Assembly (NCBI GenBank): GCA_037043455.1
Contig: JAWPHD010002611.1
Location: 184,817-248,816 of the forward strand
Source of the DNA: Cyrtodaria siliqua
Lineage: Eukaryota > Mollusca > Bivalvia > Adapedonta > Hiatellidae
Direction: 5' to 3'
DNA length: 64,000 bases
A program made the position numbers and the translations under genes. Shown here piece by piece: positions 41,996 through 53,201 of this stretch (its first letter is position 1; each line of letters starts with the position of its first letter). The notes below the pieces were generated by a model. It was not told the DNA's origin. It saw nothing but the letters and a program-made list of their open reading frames with translations, and searched no databases.

Positions 41996-44220
41996 AGCTC
42001 TACTGATCAGAGATCAGCAGAGCTTATGCCGTGGTGCGGCGTCCGTCGTCCGTCTGTCCGTCTGTCCGTCCGTCTGTCCGTTAACTTTTATTTGTAGCGA
42101 CTACTCCTCTGAAACTACTGGATGGATATTCATAAAACTTTACAGAAATGTTGCCCATGAAGTCTAGTTGATCCTAGCAAAAATTCATGTTGATGTGAAA
42201 TCCAAGATGGCCGCCAAAGCTAAAAATAGATTTTTTAAATTCAAGTTTGTAGAGACTACTTCTTGAAAACTATAAGTGATATTGATATGGAACTTTTTCT
42301 AAAATGATCAGCATGACATGATGTTGGTCCTTGTCGAAAATCGTTTTGATTCGACGTTAAACGTGGCTGCCAGCGGCCATCTTTGTTTACATAGAGTTAT
42401 ATAGTAAAAACTTGTAGCGACTACTCCTCTGAAACTACTTGGCGGATTTTCATGAAACTTCACAGGAATGTTGCTCTTGATGTCTAAATGATCCTAGCAA
42501 AATTTCAGGTCGGCCGGAAATTCAAGATGGCCGCCACGGCTAAAAATAAATTTTCAAAATACAAGTTTGTAGCGACTATTTCTTGAAAACTATAAGTGAT
42601 ATTGATATGGGACTTTTTCTAAAATGATCAGCATGACATGATGTTGGTCCTTATCAAAAATGGTTTTGATTCGACGTTAAACGTGGCTGCCAGCGGCTAT
42701 CTTTGTTTACATAGAGTTATATAGTAAAAACTTGTAGCAACTACTCCTCTGAAACTACTTGGCGGATTTTCATGAAACTTTACAGGAATGTTGCTCTTAA
42801 TGTCTAATTGATCCTAGCAAAATTTCAGATCGGCCAGAAATTCAAGATGGCTGCCACAGTTAAAAATAGATTTTTAAAAAATAAGTTTGTAGCGACTACT
42901 TCTTGAAAACTATAAGTGATATTGATATGGGACTTTTTGTAAAATGATCAGCATGACATGATGGTTATCCGAGTCGAACATTATTTTGATTCGACATTAA
43001 ACATGGCTGCCAGTGGCCATCTTTGTTTACATAGAGTTATATAATGAAAACTTGTAACGACTACTCCTCTGAAACTACTTGACGGATTTTCATGAAACTT
43101 CACAGAAATGTTGCTCTTGATGTCTAATTGATCCTAGCAAAATTTCAGGTCGGCGGAAATTCAAGATGGCCGCCATGGCTAAAAATAGATTTTCAAATTA
43201 CAAGTTTGTAGCGACTACTTCTTGAAAACTATAAGTGATATTGATATGGGACTTTTTCTAAAGACATGATGTTGGTCCTTGTCGAAAATCGTTTTGATTC
43301 GACGTTAAACATGGCTGCCAGCGGCCATCTTTGTTTACATAGAGTTATATAATGAAAACTTGTAGCGACTACTCCTCTGAAACTACTTGACGGATTTTCA
43401 TGAAACTTCACACGAATGTTGCTCTTGATGTCTAATTGATCCTAGCAAAATTTCAGGTCGGCCGGAAATTTAAGATGGCCGCCACGGCTAAAAATAGATT
43501 TTTAAAAAATAAGTTTGTAGCGACTACTTCTTGAAAACTATAAGTGATATTGATATGGGACTTTTTCTAAAATGATCAGCATGCCATGATTGTTATCCGA
43601 GTTAAACATTATTTTGATTCGACATTAAACATGGCTGCCAGTGGCCATCTTTGTTTACATAGAGTTATATAATGAAAACTTGTAGCGACTACTCCTCTGA
43701 AACTACTTTACGGACTTTCATAAAACTTCATAGGAATGTTGCTCTTGATGTCTTATTGATCCTAGCAAAATTTCAGGTCGGCCGGAAAATCAAGATGGCC
43801 GCCACGGCTAAAAATAGATTTAAAAAAAATAAGATTGTAGCGACGACTTCTTGAAAACTTTAAGAGATATTGATATGGGACTTTTTCTAAAATGATCAGC
43901 ATGACATGATGGTTATCCGAGTTGAACATTATTTTGATTCGACGTTAAACATGGCTGCCAGTGGCCATCTTTGTTTACATAGAGTTATATAATGAAAACT
44001 TGTAGCGACTACTCCTCTGAAAGTACTTGACGGATTTTCATGAAACTTCACATAAATGTTGCTCTTGATGTCTAATTGATCCTAGCAAAATTTCAGGTCG
44101 GCCGGGAATTCAAGATGGCCGCCACGGCTAAAAATAGATTTTCAAAAATCAAGTTTGTAGTCACTACTTCCTGAAATCAAAATCAATCAGTAGAGCTTCA
44201 AGGTCATTGACCTCTTGTTT
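41996..44220 (+). repeat. 320-bp-unit repeat block C (intergenic)
   Basis: Starts AGCTCTACTGAT, ends ATCAGTAGAGCT plus 'tcaaggtcattgacctctt'. The word 'cttgtagcgactactcctct' recurs at 42411, 42731, 43051 (one change), 43359, 43679 and 43999. The 308-bp interval reflects a 12-bp deletion near 43263. Opening bases and order of variants closely match block B. Confidence 0.9.
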
Positions 44221-44925
44221 CTTACCAATTTTTGCCATCAGTAACTGTTCTTCCTAACAAACATTTTAAATCAAGGTGGACAACCTGGCTTCGCTCTGGT
44301 CAAATCACATATTCATCTTTGTAGCACGACATGCTAGAAGTACACATCAGCACAGAAATACAGGTGTTCACATGTAAGTGATGCGTGTGCGTTAGCTGTG
44401 CATTACAATACAAAAACTTTTCACTGCTACCATGTGTAATAAGATTGCGTTATCATAGTGAAAAACTCGAAACTGTTCATTGCTACCTTCCCATGTGCAA
44501 TTATGAAAACCATAAAAGAGTCGTCGCCGTTCCGTCAGCGAATTACATCGAGATTATTTATCTGCTGCGTTTGATTATAAGGAAATCCCAATGCATGTTG
44601 TTCTAGATAGATTTATCTACAAGAGAGATATCAGTTGTCCATCTGTTCAATTTTTGCATAGTTTTATTATAAATATTTCGTCCAATGGTAGCCGTTATAG
44701 TTTACATCAATTATACTATTGTTGATTATGTACAGATTAAAATGAATTTATTACCTGTATCTACCAGTTATAAGTGGTATTGTGACACTGGAGTAGATTG
44801 TTATGATTTCAACATGAATTAAACGAGTATAAGTAACATGTGCTCCCCTGTGTGTTGTATTGATTCCATCATCACCCAAGTCATATTACAAAGGGAAGTA
44901 TAGAGTGTCCCAAAACAATGGATAT
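44221..44925. other. Unassigned intergenic sequence
   Basis: No gene or repeat recognised. Confidence 0.45.
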
Positions 44926-45208
44926 GCTAGAGGGCCACTGTGACCCAGTCGATAACTCGATGGACTTTAAACTAGAGGACCTGGGTTTATGCCTCACCAG
45001 CACCACTGAATTTCCTGTTCTGCCTTGTAAACACTAGCACGTTCATTTTGTATTTTGATATATTTATCGAACTTCGGCAGATTGTTGAGATTATTTGACA
45101 AGTTTGAAATCAAGCTATATCGGACCAGGAACAAGTTATGGCCCCTTGAATTATTGAAAAATGCCATATTCAGCCTTGTGATAACTCTAGTACCTTCATT
45201 TTGGCCGA
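44926..45208 (+). repeat. tRNA-like head fragment plus one ~157-bp monomer
   Basis: At about 44926-45010 a SINE-like start ('gtgacccagtcgataactcg', 'acctgggtttatgcctc'). Then one monomer with 'agctatatcggaccaggaac' and 'gttatggccccttgaatt', the unit of the array at 47122. Confidence 0.55.
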
Positions 45209-45430
45209 GGGTTTAGCGATGTTGCGATGTGAACCATGCCTCCCAGCGCCGCGGGTTTGAATCCCACTCGGAGCTCAACTTGTTAGAGTGTCGATTCTTA
45301 CAGACGGCGGGAGGTATACAGTACTGGTTCTACCCAAGAATGAGTAGGTGGTTAGCCTCCACCACAAAAGATTGACCGTCGTACATATAGCCTAACATGT
45401 GCTGAAAATGATGTTAAACACCAAACATGA
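45209..45430 (+). mobile_element. tRNA-headed SINE, family C, copy 1
   Basis: B-box-like GGTTTGAATCCC after 'cgatgtgaaccatgcctccc'-type head words; body has 'acagtactggttctaccca' and 'attgaccgtcgtacata'; tail 'gatgttaaacaccaaac'. Second copy at 57655. Confidence 0.7.
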
Positions 45431-45433
45431 TTT

Positions 45434-47121
45434 TTTAGCTCTACTGGCCAGGCGAGCTTATGGGATCACTTTTCGTCCGTCGTCTGTCTGTCTGTCCGTC
45501 TGTTGGCAATTTTATAAAATCGACATCTCCTCTGAAACCGCTTGAAGGATTTTGATGAAACTTCATCTCAATGTTACTTAGGAGGTCTCCTCTCAGATTA
45601 TGTTTTTCATGGTCACCAATGATCCAAGATGGCCGCCATGGCTAAAACTAGGTCAAATTTAAGGAATTTTCAAACGACATCTCCGATGAAACCACTTATT
45701 CCATTATTGTGAAATACCATAAACATGTTTCTTGGGTTGGCCCCTATCAAGTTTGTGTTTTTCGTTATCGTCGAATAATCAAAATGGCCACCACGGCGAC
45801 TCAAAGTTTACTTAAGAGTTAAATAGGAAAAGGCTAAAAATGACATCTTTGAAACCGCTTAAATGATTTTGATGAAACTTCATTCCAATGATCTTTAGGA
45901 CCCCCTCAGATCTGTGTTTTTCGCGGCCACCAGTCATCCAAGCCCTGGCTAAAATTAGGCCAAATTTAAGGAAATTTCAAACGACATCTCCAAAACCACA
46001 TTCCATTCTTGTGAAATATCATAAACATGTTCCTTGGGTTGGCCTCGATCAAGTTTGTGTTTCCGTTATCGTCGAATAATCAAAATGGCCACCACAGCGA
46101 CCCAAAATTGACATAAGAGTTATAGGAAAACATTAAAAATGACATCTCTAAAACCACTTGAAGAATTTTGATGAAACTTAATCACCATGATATTGGGGAA
46201 AGTCCCTCTCAATTTTTTTTTTTTACACGGCCGCCAGTCATCCAAGATGGCCACCATGGCTAAAATTAGGTCAAATTTAAGGAAATGTCAAACGACATCT
46301 CCAAAACCACATTCCATTCTTGCGAAGTATCAACTTTTCCTTGGGTTGGCCTCGATCAAGGTCGTGTTTTCGTTATCGTCGAATAATCAAAATGGCCGTC
46401 ACAGCGACCCAAAGTTTACATAGAGTTATATAGGAAAAGGCTAAATATAACATCTCTGAAACCGCTTAAAGGATTTTGATGAAAGTTCTTTACAGTGATC
46501 TTTAGGATAGTCCCCCTCAGAATTGTGTTTGCTGCCAGTCATCCAAGATGGCCGCCATGGCTAAAATTAGGTCAAATTTAATGAAATTTCAAACAGCATC
46601 TCCGAAACCACTTATTCCATTCTTGTGAAATATCATAAACATGTTCCTTGGATTAGCCTCTATCAAGTTTGTGTTTTTCGTTATTGTCGAATAATCAAAA
46701 TGACCGCCACAGCGACCCAAAGTTTACATAGAGTTATATAGGAAAATGTTAAGAATGACATCTCTGAATTTTGATGAAACTTAATCACAATGATCTTTGG
46801 GTTAGTCTCCCTCAGATTTGTGTTTTGGGGCATCCAGTCATCCATGATGGACACCGTGGCTAAACTTAAGTCAAATTTAAGGACATTTATCAAACGACAT
46901 CTTCCACTTATTCCATTTTAGTTAAATATCATATACATGTTCCTGTTGTTGGCCTCTGTCAAGTTTGTGTATTTCGTTGTCGTCAAATATTCAAAATGAC
47001 CGCCACGATAAGTTTACATATAGATATATAGGAAACATGTTTCTTAGGTTGGCCTCTATCATGTTTATGTTTTTGAATCACATCATACCAGTAGAGCGTC
47101 TACAGGCCCACTTGGGCCTCT
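45434..47121 (+). repeat. Block of ~155-bp alternating monomers
   Basis: Opens 'tagctctactggccaggcga' and ends 'ccagtagagcgtctacaggc', so the ends carry AGCTCTACTGG against CCAGTAGAGCG. 'gacatctcc'-type starts recur at about 45523, 45676, 45839, 45982, 46137, 46290, 46448, 46600 and 46754 (spacing 143-163). Two monomer types alternate ('ttgaaggattttgatgaaac' and 'ttattccattcttgtgaaat'). Confidence 0.85.
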
Positions 47122-48190
47122 TGTTATTTGATCTTTACAAAACTTGGTCAGATTGTTGATCTTAATGAAAGGTCAGACAAGTTCGAAAAACGGCTATATC
47201 GGACCAGGAACACCAGAGTTATGGCCCTTGCTTTACTGAAAAATGCCATAATCAGCGCTGTGAACACTTGCACCTTCATTTTGTATTTGATCTTTACCAA
47301 ACTTGGCCCGATTGTTGATATAATGAAAGCTCGAACAATTTTAAAATCCACCTATATGGGAAAAGTAACACTAGAGTTGTGGCCCTTGGCTTTACTGAAA
47401 AATGCCATATTCAGTCTCGTGAATACTAGCTCCTTCATTTTGTATTTGATCTTTACCAAACTTGGCCTGATTGTTGACATTATTCAAAGCTTTGACGAGT
47501 TCGAAAAACAGCTATATCTGACCAGAAGCGCTTGAGTTATGGCCTCTCGTTGATTGAAAAATGCCATATTCAGGCTTGTGAACACTCTAGCACCTTCATT
47601 TTCTATTTGATCTTTACCAAACTTGGCCAGCTTGTTTGATATTAATGAAAGGTCGGATAAGTTTCTGCTGATTACCAGATATATCGGATTAGTAACACCA
47701 GAGTTATGACCCTTGGTTTATTGAAAAATGCCATATTCTCCGTTGGGAACACATTTGGTATTTGCTCTTTACCAAACTTTGCCAGATTTTTGATACCAAT
47801 GAAAGTTTGAACGAGTTTGAAAACCAGCTATAATAGATTGGTAACACCAGAGTCATGGCCATTGATTTATTGAAAAATGTCATTGTGCACACTCCAGCAA
47901 CTTCATTTTGTACCCTATCTTTACCAAACTTGGCAAAATATATTAACGAAAGCTCTGACAAGTTTGGGAACCAGCTGTATCAAGTTAGTAACACCAGCGT
48001 TATGGCCCTTGAATTATTTAAAATGTTATATTTTGCTTCATTATCGCCCCATCACCTTCATTTTTCATCTGATCTTTACAATACTTGGCAAGATTGTTGA
48101 TATCAATAATAGCGCGGACGCGCTTGAATTCGAGTCAGATCAGTTTAGTAACACCAGAGTAATGGCCATAGACATGCCCTTTTGCGCCTC
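47122..48190 (+). repeat. Array of ~157-bp monomers
   Basis: 'ctttaccaaacttgg'-type words at about 47132, 47289, 47451, 47610, 47766, 47920 and 48074 (spacing 154-162); each unit also has 'gagttatggccctt' and 'tgaaaaatgccatattca'. The ORFs across it are repeat-derived. Confidence 0.85.
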
Positions 48191-48411
48191 TTGTTTTAAG
48201 ACCTCGAATGAGTTCGACAATAAGCCAAATGTATACATGCGTTGCGAAGTTCCTGATCCTGTCAAATAATAACTTAGATGAGTAAATAGAGTTTCTCTTT
48301 AAATGCATGTACACATAGTGTGACACAAAAGCTTTGGTTTCAATTGGAAGTGATTTAAAGATGAATGACCATACTTTTTGAAGTATTATCAATTAATTAA
48401 CATTGTTGAAG

Positions 48412-48528
48412 TAATACGGGAAATAATTCCCGAGTGAGAAATATTCTTGCGATATAGAAACGAATGCGTTTTCGCACGAGTTTCTATATCGCAAGAATAT
48501 TTCTCACGAGTGAATTATTTTCCGTATC
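48412..48528. repeat. 117-bp hairpin element
   Basis: Arms gagaaatattcttgcgatat and its complement atatcgcaagaatatttctc, extended by aatacgggaaataatt... / ...aattattttccgtatc; loop about 16 bases. Non-coding. Confidence 0.9.
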
Positions 48529-48620
48529 ACGACAAAAATATTAAACTCTAGCAAAATCAAACATTTGCACTGCGGAGTTATTGCCGTTGATTCTGTTGAA
48601 CGAAAGGAATTTTAGATTGT

Positions 48621-48908
48621 CAGGGGCGTAGCCAGCGATACGCACTTACGCATGTGCGTAACATCGATTTGAAAAGTGAAAAAATAATTATGGCTAAAAA
48701 TGGCATAAAAATCGAAGGCTAACTTAACTCCTGACATATGTTTTTTTCATTTTTAAAGAAATTATTTTACCCTATAAGGCCGCCAAAATGTGAACAAAAA
48801 AAACACCAGAGGCTGCCAAAGGATGTCTATATTTTAAAATATAGACCCCCTCCCGCACCTACCCCGCTACGCGCCAAGGGTAATGCCTTCGGCATGGCTA
48901 CGCCTCTG
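48621..48908. mobile_element. Short TIR element, CAGGGGCG family, copy 5
   Basis: Starts CAGGGGCGTAGCCAG, ends GGCTACGCCTCTG; ATTGT flanks both sides (48616-48620, 48909-48913). The interior carries 'cctcccgcacctacc', shared in inverse with copies 2, 3 and 6. Confidence 0.85.
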
Positions 48909-48913
48909 ATTGT

Positions 48914-49858
48914 ACATCTAAATGCGATAACTTCAGTAAACCGTTTCGGATTTTGTGCAGATTAATTATTCAGGTTTTCTACTTCAATGTCTGGGTGATG
49001 CAATTTTGTTCCTTATCTAGGCATATAAACACACTGCGTATTCATAACTCCGGCACTGGTTGAGATAGGACGAAAGTTGATTGCAGATGTATCATCAAAA
49101 TACGGTGTGTCGCACTCCAAATAACACGTGATAAATGTTTGCATTCAGTCCCGCAGTTAAGCGTGGGGAAATGTTTTGGACTGAAAGGTACAGTTAATTA
49201 CCAAGGGAAAATTGAATTGAAAGTTGTTTGTCTTGCCAACACCTATGTTAAAAGACAAAGAACAGGATTTTCTCTGAGACTGCGTAACAAATAATAATTT
49301 AGCATCAAATAGGGAGAATTCATGTATTGCGATAATTGCCACGTTAGCAGGTAGAGCGTCCTCATGCCTTCTTGGGACCCTGGTTATCAATTTATTAAAA
49401 AAAATATATAATAATAAAAAAAAGATAAGACATGAAATATCCATCGACATTCAAGTTTAAAGTTTAATGATTTATTGGGCGTTATCTGCGGTTGACACAT
49501 TTCACGTTTTGTTGAAGATAACCATTTTCCGAGATATTGCAGACGACTTGACTCGAGTGAGGCGCGCCCAGGATTAACCGTCTAATGCAACAAGTGTTCA
49601 TTCATGGTACTCGGCTTGACAAGCATGTTATATGGAGACTCATTAAAAAGATAACACCTATAAAACAAAGCGTCCTAACATACAATTTATTCAAATATAT
49701 TGACATCACCTCTCAGATGTCCTTTATATACATAATTACGTCGTTTATCAAAAATGTAAAATGAAAAAACAAACATGGAATGTATAATAAATGCGTTTTA
49801 GTCGATGTAATTATAAAACGACGTTAACTATTATATACAGATTTTAAATGAAACTTAA
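48914..49858. other. Unassigned intergenic sequence
   Basis: No gene or repeat recognised; an imperfect A-rich tract lies at about 49397-49425. Confidence 0.45.
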
Positions 49859-50153
49859 AGGCACACACGGCAATCATGATTTTTTTTTTAAAAATCCCGA
49901 CGTCCTGTTAGTTTTTCTACATAACTTGTATTTGTTCAATCAGTAATATTAATTATAAGAATAGTTGAAAGCAAACTGTTCGTGCAACGTATTGCACCAA
50001 TAATATATTTAAACCTCTGGTAAAATGAGATGGAAAAAAAAAGGCAACTCAACATTTTATTATATCCAAGCAGGTTTAAAGTCATGATACTGGATAAAAA
50101 AAAATAGACGCTAATTTCAACGCTTGATAAACGCTTGGTTGCCGTATGTCCCT
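49859..50153. mobile_element. TTAA-flanked short element
   Basis: Starts AGGCACACACGGCAA, ends TTGCCGTATGTCCCT; TTAA on both sides (49855-49858, 50154-50157). Same family as 39771-40285. Confidence 0.75.
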
Positions 50154-50338
50154 TTAAAGGGTGTTGATTACTTAAGATGTTGGTGCGCCGTGTAAAACCG
50201 AGTTCAATTCAAAATGAATAACGCGGATATAGGTTGATTCTTATGCAATTGCCCTATACCCTTCTTGTTACAAGATGCATGTGACAGTAAGTTAATCTAT
50301 ATTTCCGGTAATATATCCCGAGATAGTTAACCCTTTAA

Positions 50339-50533
50339 CCCGCTAAGCACGACTTTAGCCTTTACGTCCATTGTAAACCCAGATCAGCCTACGAGTAAGA
50401 GTAACTCGCATATGCTGATCAGGTTTACAGTGTCCAGGTGCTTGTCAGTCATTTCCCTAAAACACCCCTTTGTCACATAAATGGAATGGTCTTAATTCAA
50501 AGAAAGAACAGTCCATTGTATATATGTAGCGGG
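50339..50533. mobile_element. 195-bp TTAA-flanked element, CCCGCTA ends
   Basis: Ends CCCGCTA and TAGCGGG with TTAA on each side (50335-50338, 50534-50537). An internal hairpin, 'cccagatcagcctacgag' against 'tatgctgatcaggttta', lies at about 50389-50440. A fragment of the family is at 30362-30475. A piggyBac-like origin is inference. Confidence 0.8.
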
Positions 50534-50545
50534 TTAACGAAATGA

Positions 50546-50813
50546 GGGGCGTCCGTGGCCGAGTGGTTAGAGTCTCTGACTTGCAATCACTTGCCCCTCA
50601 CCGCTGTAGGTTCGATCCCTCAGGGGCCTAGGAATCTTTATGTGAGGAAGCTATCCAGCTGGCTTGCAGAATGTCGGTGGTTCTACCCAGGTGCCCGCCC
50701 GTGCACGAAAATTGCCCGGAGGGGCACCTGGGGTCTTCCTCCACCAGTGGAAGCTGGAAAGTCGCCATATGACCTTAACTGTTGGTGCGACTATAAAATC
50801 CAATTCAATTCAA
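50546..50813 (+). mobile_element. tRNA-headed SINE, family A, copy 3
   Basis: Nearly identical to the copy at 37297. Target duplication gttaacgaaatg (50533-50544 and 50814-50825) overlaps the right TTAA of the neighbouring element, so this SINE arrived later. Confidence 0.92.
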
Positions 50814-50825
50814 GTTAACGAAATG

Positions 50826-51067
50826 CAGATTGTTGACAGGTCGTGTAAAACACGATATTTTCTAGACTCAAAAGGTCAAAACAGAATGAATGAGCCTTGA
50901 TAAGACGTCTTATTTACACGAACATGTGCTATCCTGGGGTACGCACCAGGGTTATTTAAAACCCGATTTTACTCAAAAGCTTGCGCTCCCTCGTCAGCAG
51001 ACGATTCCTATTCATTTAAATCTCCATATTATACAGTAATTTATGACCGATATGGCCCCGATATGAT
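50826..51067. other. Unassigned spacer
   Basis: No gene or recognised repeat. Confidence 0.4.
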
Positions 51068-51316
51068 ACAAGTACATCATCATTATTGAATTTATTAAAC
51101 GAGTTGGCAACATGATATAATGGGAGGCTCTTGTCGAGCATTATATCATTTTTGCTAACGAGTTCAATAAATTCAATTGTTAGATTCTATTTATCACATA
51201 ACTCAACTATCATTTTGCCTGTCGCATACTAGGCTTATTTGCGTACTTATATAACTAGTGGCATATCGAAAATATAGAATGGTGTTATTCCACTCCCACA
51301 CCGTAAGTTGTGATAA
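51068..51316 (-). repeat. Palindrome-rich element P, minus copy
   Basis: Reverse complement of 60005-60294: shared 'ggtgtgggagtggaataaca', 'ccactagttatataagta' and 'gccaactcgtttaataaatt'. Internal palindromes gaatttattaaacgagtt / aacgagttcaataaattc and tatcacataac / gttatgtgata. Confidence 0.85.
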
Positions 51317-51927
51317 TATCAAATATATGGTGAACAAATCAACATGGTACTGACATATAGCACAATGTATTGCTATCATATAGCACACTATGTTATTGAA
51401 AAGTACTGAACCACACAAGACAAGATCACACTGAAGGGGAAAAACTAATTTATTCAAAGTATGTCATCTGATTAGGACATGATTTTAGAGTGAAATTTAA
51501 TTAAATTGAAGCTGAGGCCCGTTGCACACACAATAAGCCCATGTCCTTTGCCTGTTGCATGGACCGACGACGCGTGTATGTATGTTAACAGTTAAAGTTA
51601 AGATTTGATTAGCTTGATACAAGCGACAATCAAATTGGTAAATTAACATGAGCACATATAAAATGTAATGATATTTATAAGATAATGAAACGCGTGAAAT
51701 TTGTTAATGAAATAAATATATAACAGATCGACTTTAAAAACGTTGATTTACAAAATGAAAATACCAAACAAAAATAGGCACGAGGAATTGAAACCACATA
51801 CACAATCATCACACAACAATATTTGTTGATATTTATAAAATATTGGACTACGACTGAAAGAAAAAAAAGAGAAAACAGTCGTTCATTTATAGGGAAGCAT
51901 CAAACCACAAGTAATTAGGTACTTGAG
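51317..51927. other. Unassigned intergenic sequence
   Basis: No gene or repeat recognised; AT-rich. Confidence 0.45.
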
Positions 51928-51929
51928 TA

Positions 51930-52416
51930 CACTGATACGCAAAAGAAACGCAACACGGGAATTTCCGCTATATGTTGTATATACTGCACACATAATTCCA
52001 CATAATATTCCAAAGAAATCTACAGATGTTTTGTAAAAAAAAAAGTTGCAGTTAATTAGAGAAAGGACACAACTGTGATGTTATAGACGTTTTAATCCCA
52101 CTACACTTTGTAACAAGAAATGTATAAATGTTGAAGTTCCTCTTTGGAAAACTGAGCAAGTTCAGTACTGTATTTAACGTAAAGAGTTTTCAAACTGTTG
52201 CATCCTAAGTTTGCTCACATGCTTGAGCCAAACGCGTACTCTGTCAATAATGAAACTTTGAAGGAATACTATTATTGCTGTATAAGATGTTTTAGTATAT
52301 TTTGTTTCGTAAAGAAAGGTCTTACGTAGCCATGTACCATTCGATTAACAGCAGCATATTGTACATACAATATATAGCGGAAAAATCCCGTGTTGCGTTT
52401 CTTTTGCGTTTCAGTA
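51930..52416. mobile_element. 487-bp TA-flanked element, Tc1/mariner-like ends
   Basis: Long inverted ends: CACTGATACGCAAAAGAAAC on the left against the complement of GTTTCTTTTGCGTTTCAGTA on the right, continuing for about 60 bp with few mismatches. TA on both sides (51928-51929, 52417-52418). No transposase; non-autonomous. Confidence 0.82.
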
Positions 52417-52418
52417 TA

Positions 52419-52972
52419 TGTCCCCGAGTCGGGCAGATTTATATTAAAGTGGATATCTGAAAATATCAGTTTCGTTTAGCATTTGTAGAATGCATATCAT
52501 TTATATATCTCAAATTAAAAGACGAATACAGTGACGCAACAGGGTCTTATACCACAAAACGTGTTCGTTTAAATAGAAACAAAATGGGTATGGGGTAGTA
52601 AAAACGGAATGGACAAAAATAACCTCGTTTAGAATGTCTTCATGTTCATGTTTCAAATAGGAGTGTCACTATCGTTATTGCATGCGCGATATTAACAAAG
52701 CATGTTCATCAGTACATCAGTCAACATGACTGTCCTTGACCTAATTAATGTACTATGTATGTCACCATGACCTTGATCTACTTAACGGACTTGTTCCATT
52801 ATATTTATTTCTCTTCGCTCCTCCTGTTTGCCAACACAGACATATCAGAGCAATTATTTTGCCTTTATCTCAGTCATGTTGCTAGTGTTTGTTTGTTTGT
52901 TTTTAAACTAAAACAACGGATACATCTTTGCCAACTTATTTATAATATTTACTTCACTCCCGCAACGATACG
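52419..52972 (-). other. Probable 3' untranslated region of the EF-hand gene and beyond
   Basis: Lies just downstream of the minus-strand stop codon at 52973. An AATAAA on the minus strand is at 52804-52809. No other gene seen. Confidence 0.4.
52804..52809 (-). promoter_or_regulatory. Candidate polyadenylation signal, EF-hand gene
   Basis: Minus-strand AATAAA about 165 bases after the stop codon. Confidence 0.45.
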
Positions 52973-53201
52973 TCAGTTTCTTGTCAACCTGATTCTACTG
53001 ATGAGTTCAAGATACTTTTTCTTGTTTACATGCTTGTCCTCCATCATCTTCCCTTTCATATTCGTTTCTAGTTCTTCTTCGGTGAGGTGTCTGCCCGACA
53101 TGGTCTGGACTGTCGCGAGGAAGTCCCACGTTTTCGATATGTCCAAGTTGCCGGTACCGTCTTCTTCCAGTTCCTTGAACTGTTCCAGGTATTTGTTAAT
53201 A
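52973..53201 (-). CDS. EF-hand gene, terminal exon
   Basis: Acceptor cttgcag (minus strand). Encodes INKYLEQFKELEEDGTGNLD, then ISKTWDFLATVQ and a Lys/Glu-rich tail ending ISRIRLTRN before TGA at 52973-52975. The frame is fixed by the phase-2 junction with the exon at 57981. Confidence 0.85.

Noticed and set aside
47128..48269. Overlapping frames of 81-135 codons
   Set aside because: Reading through 157-bp monomers that occur elsewhere in non-coding sequence.
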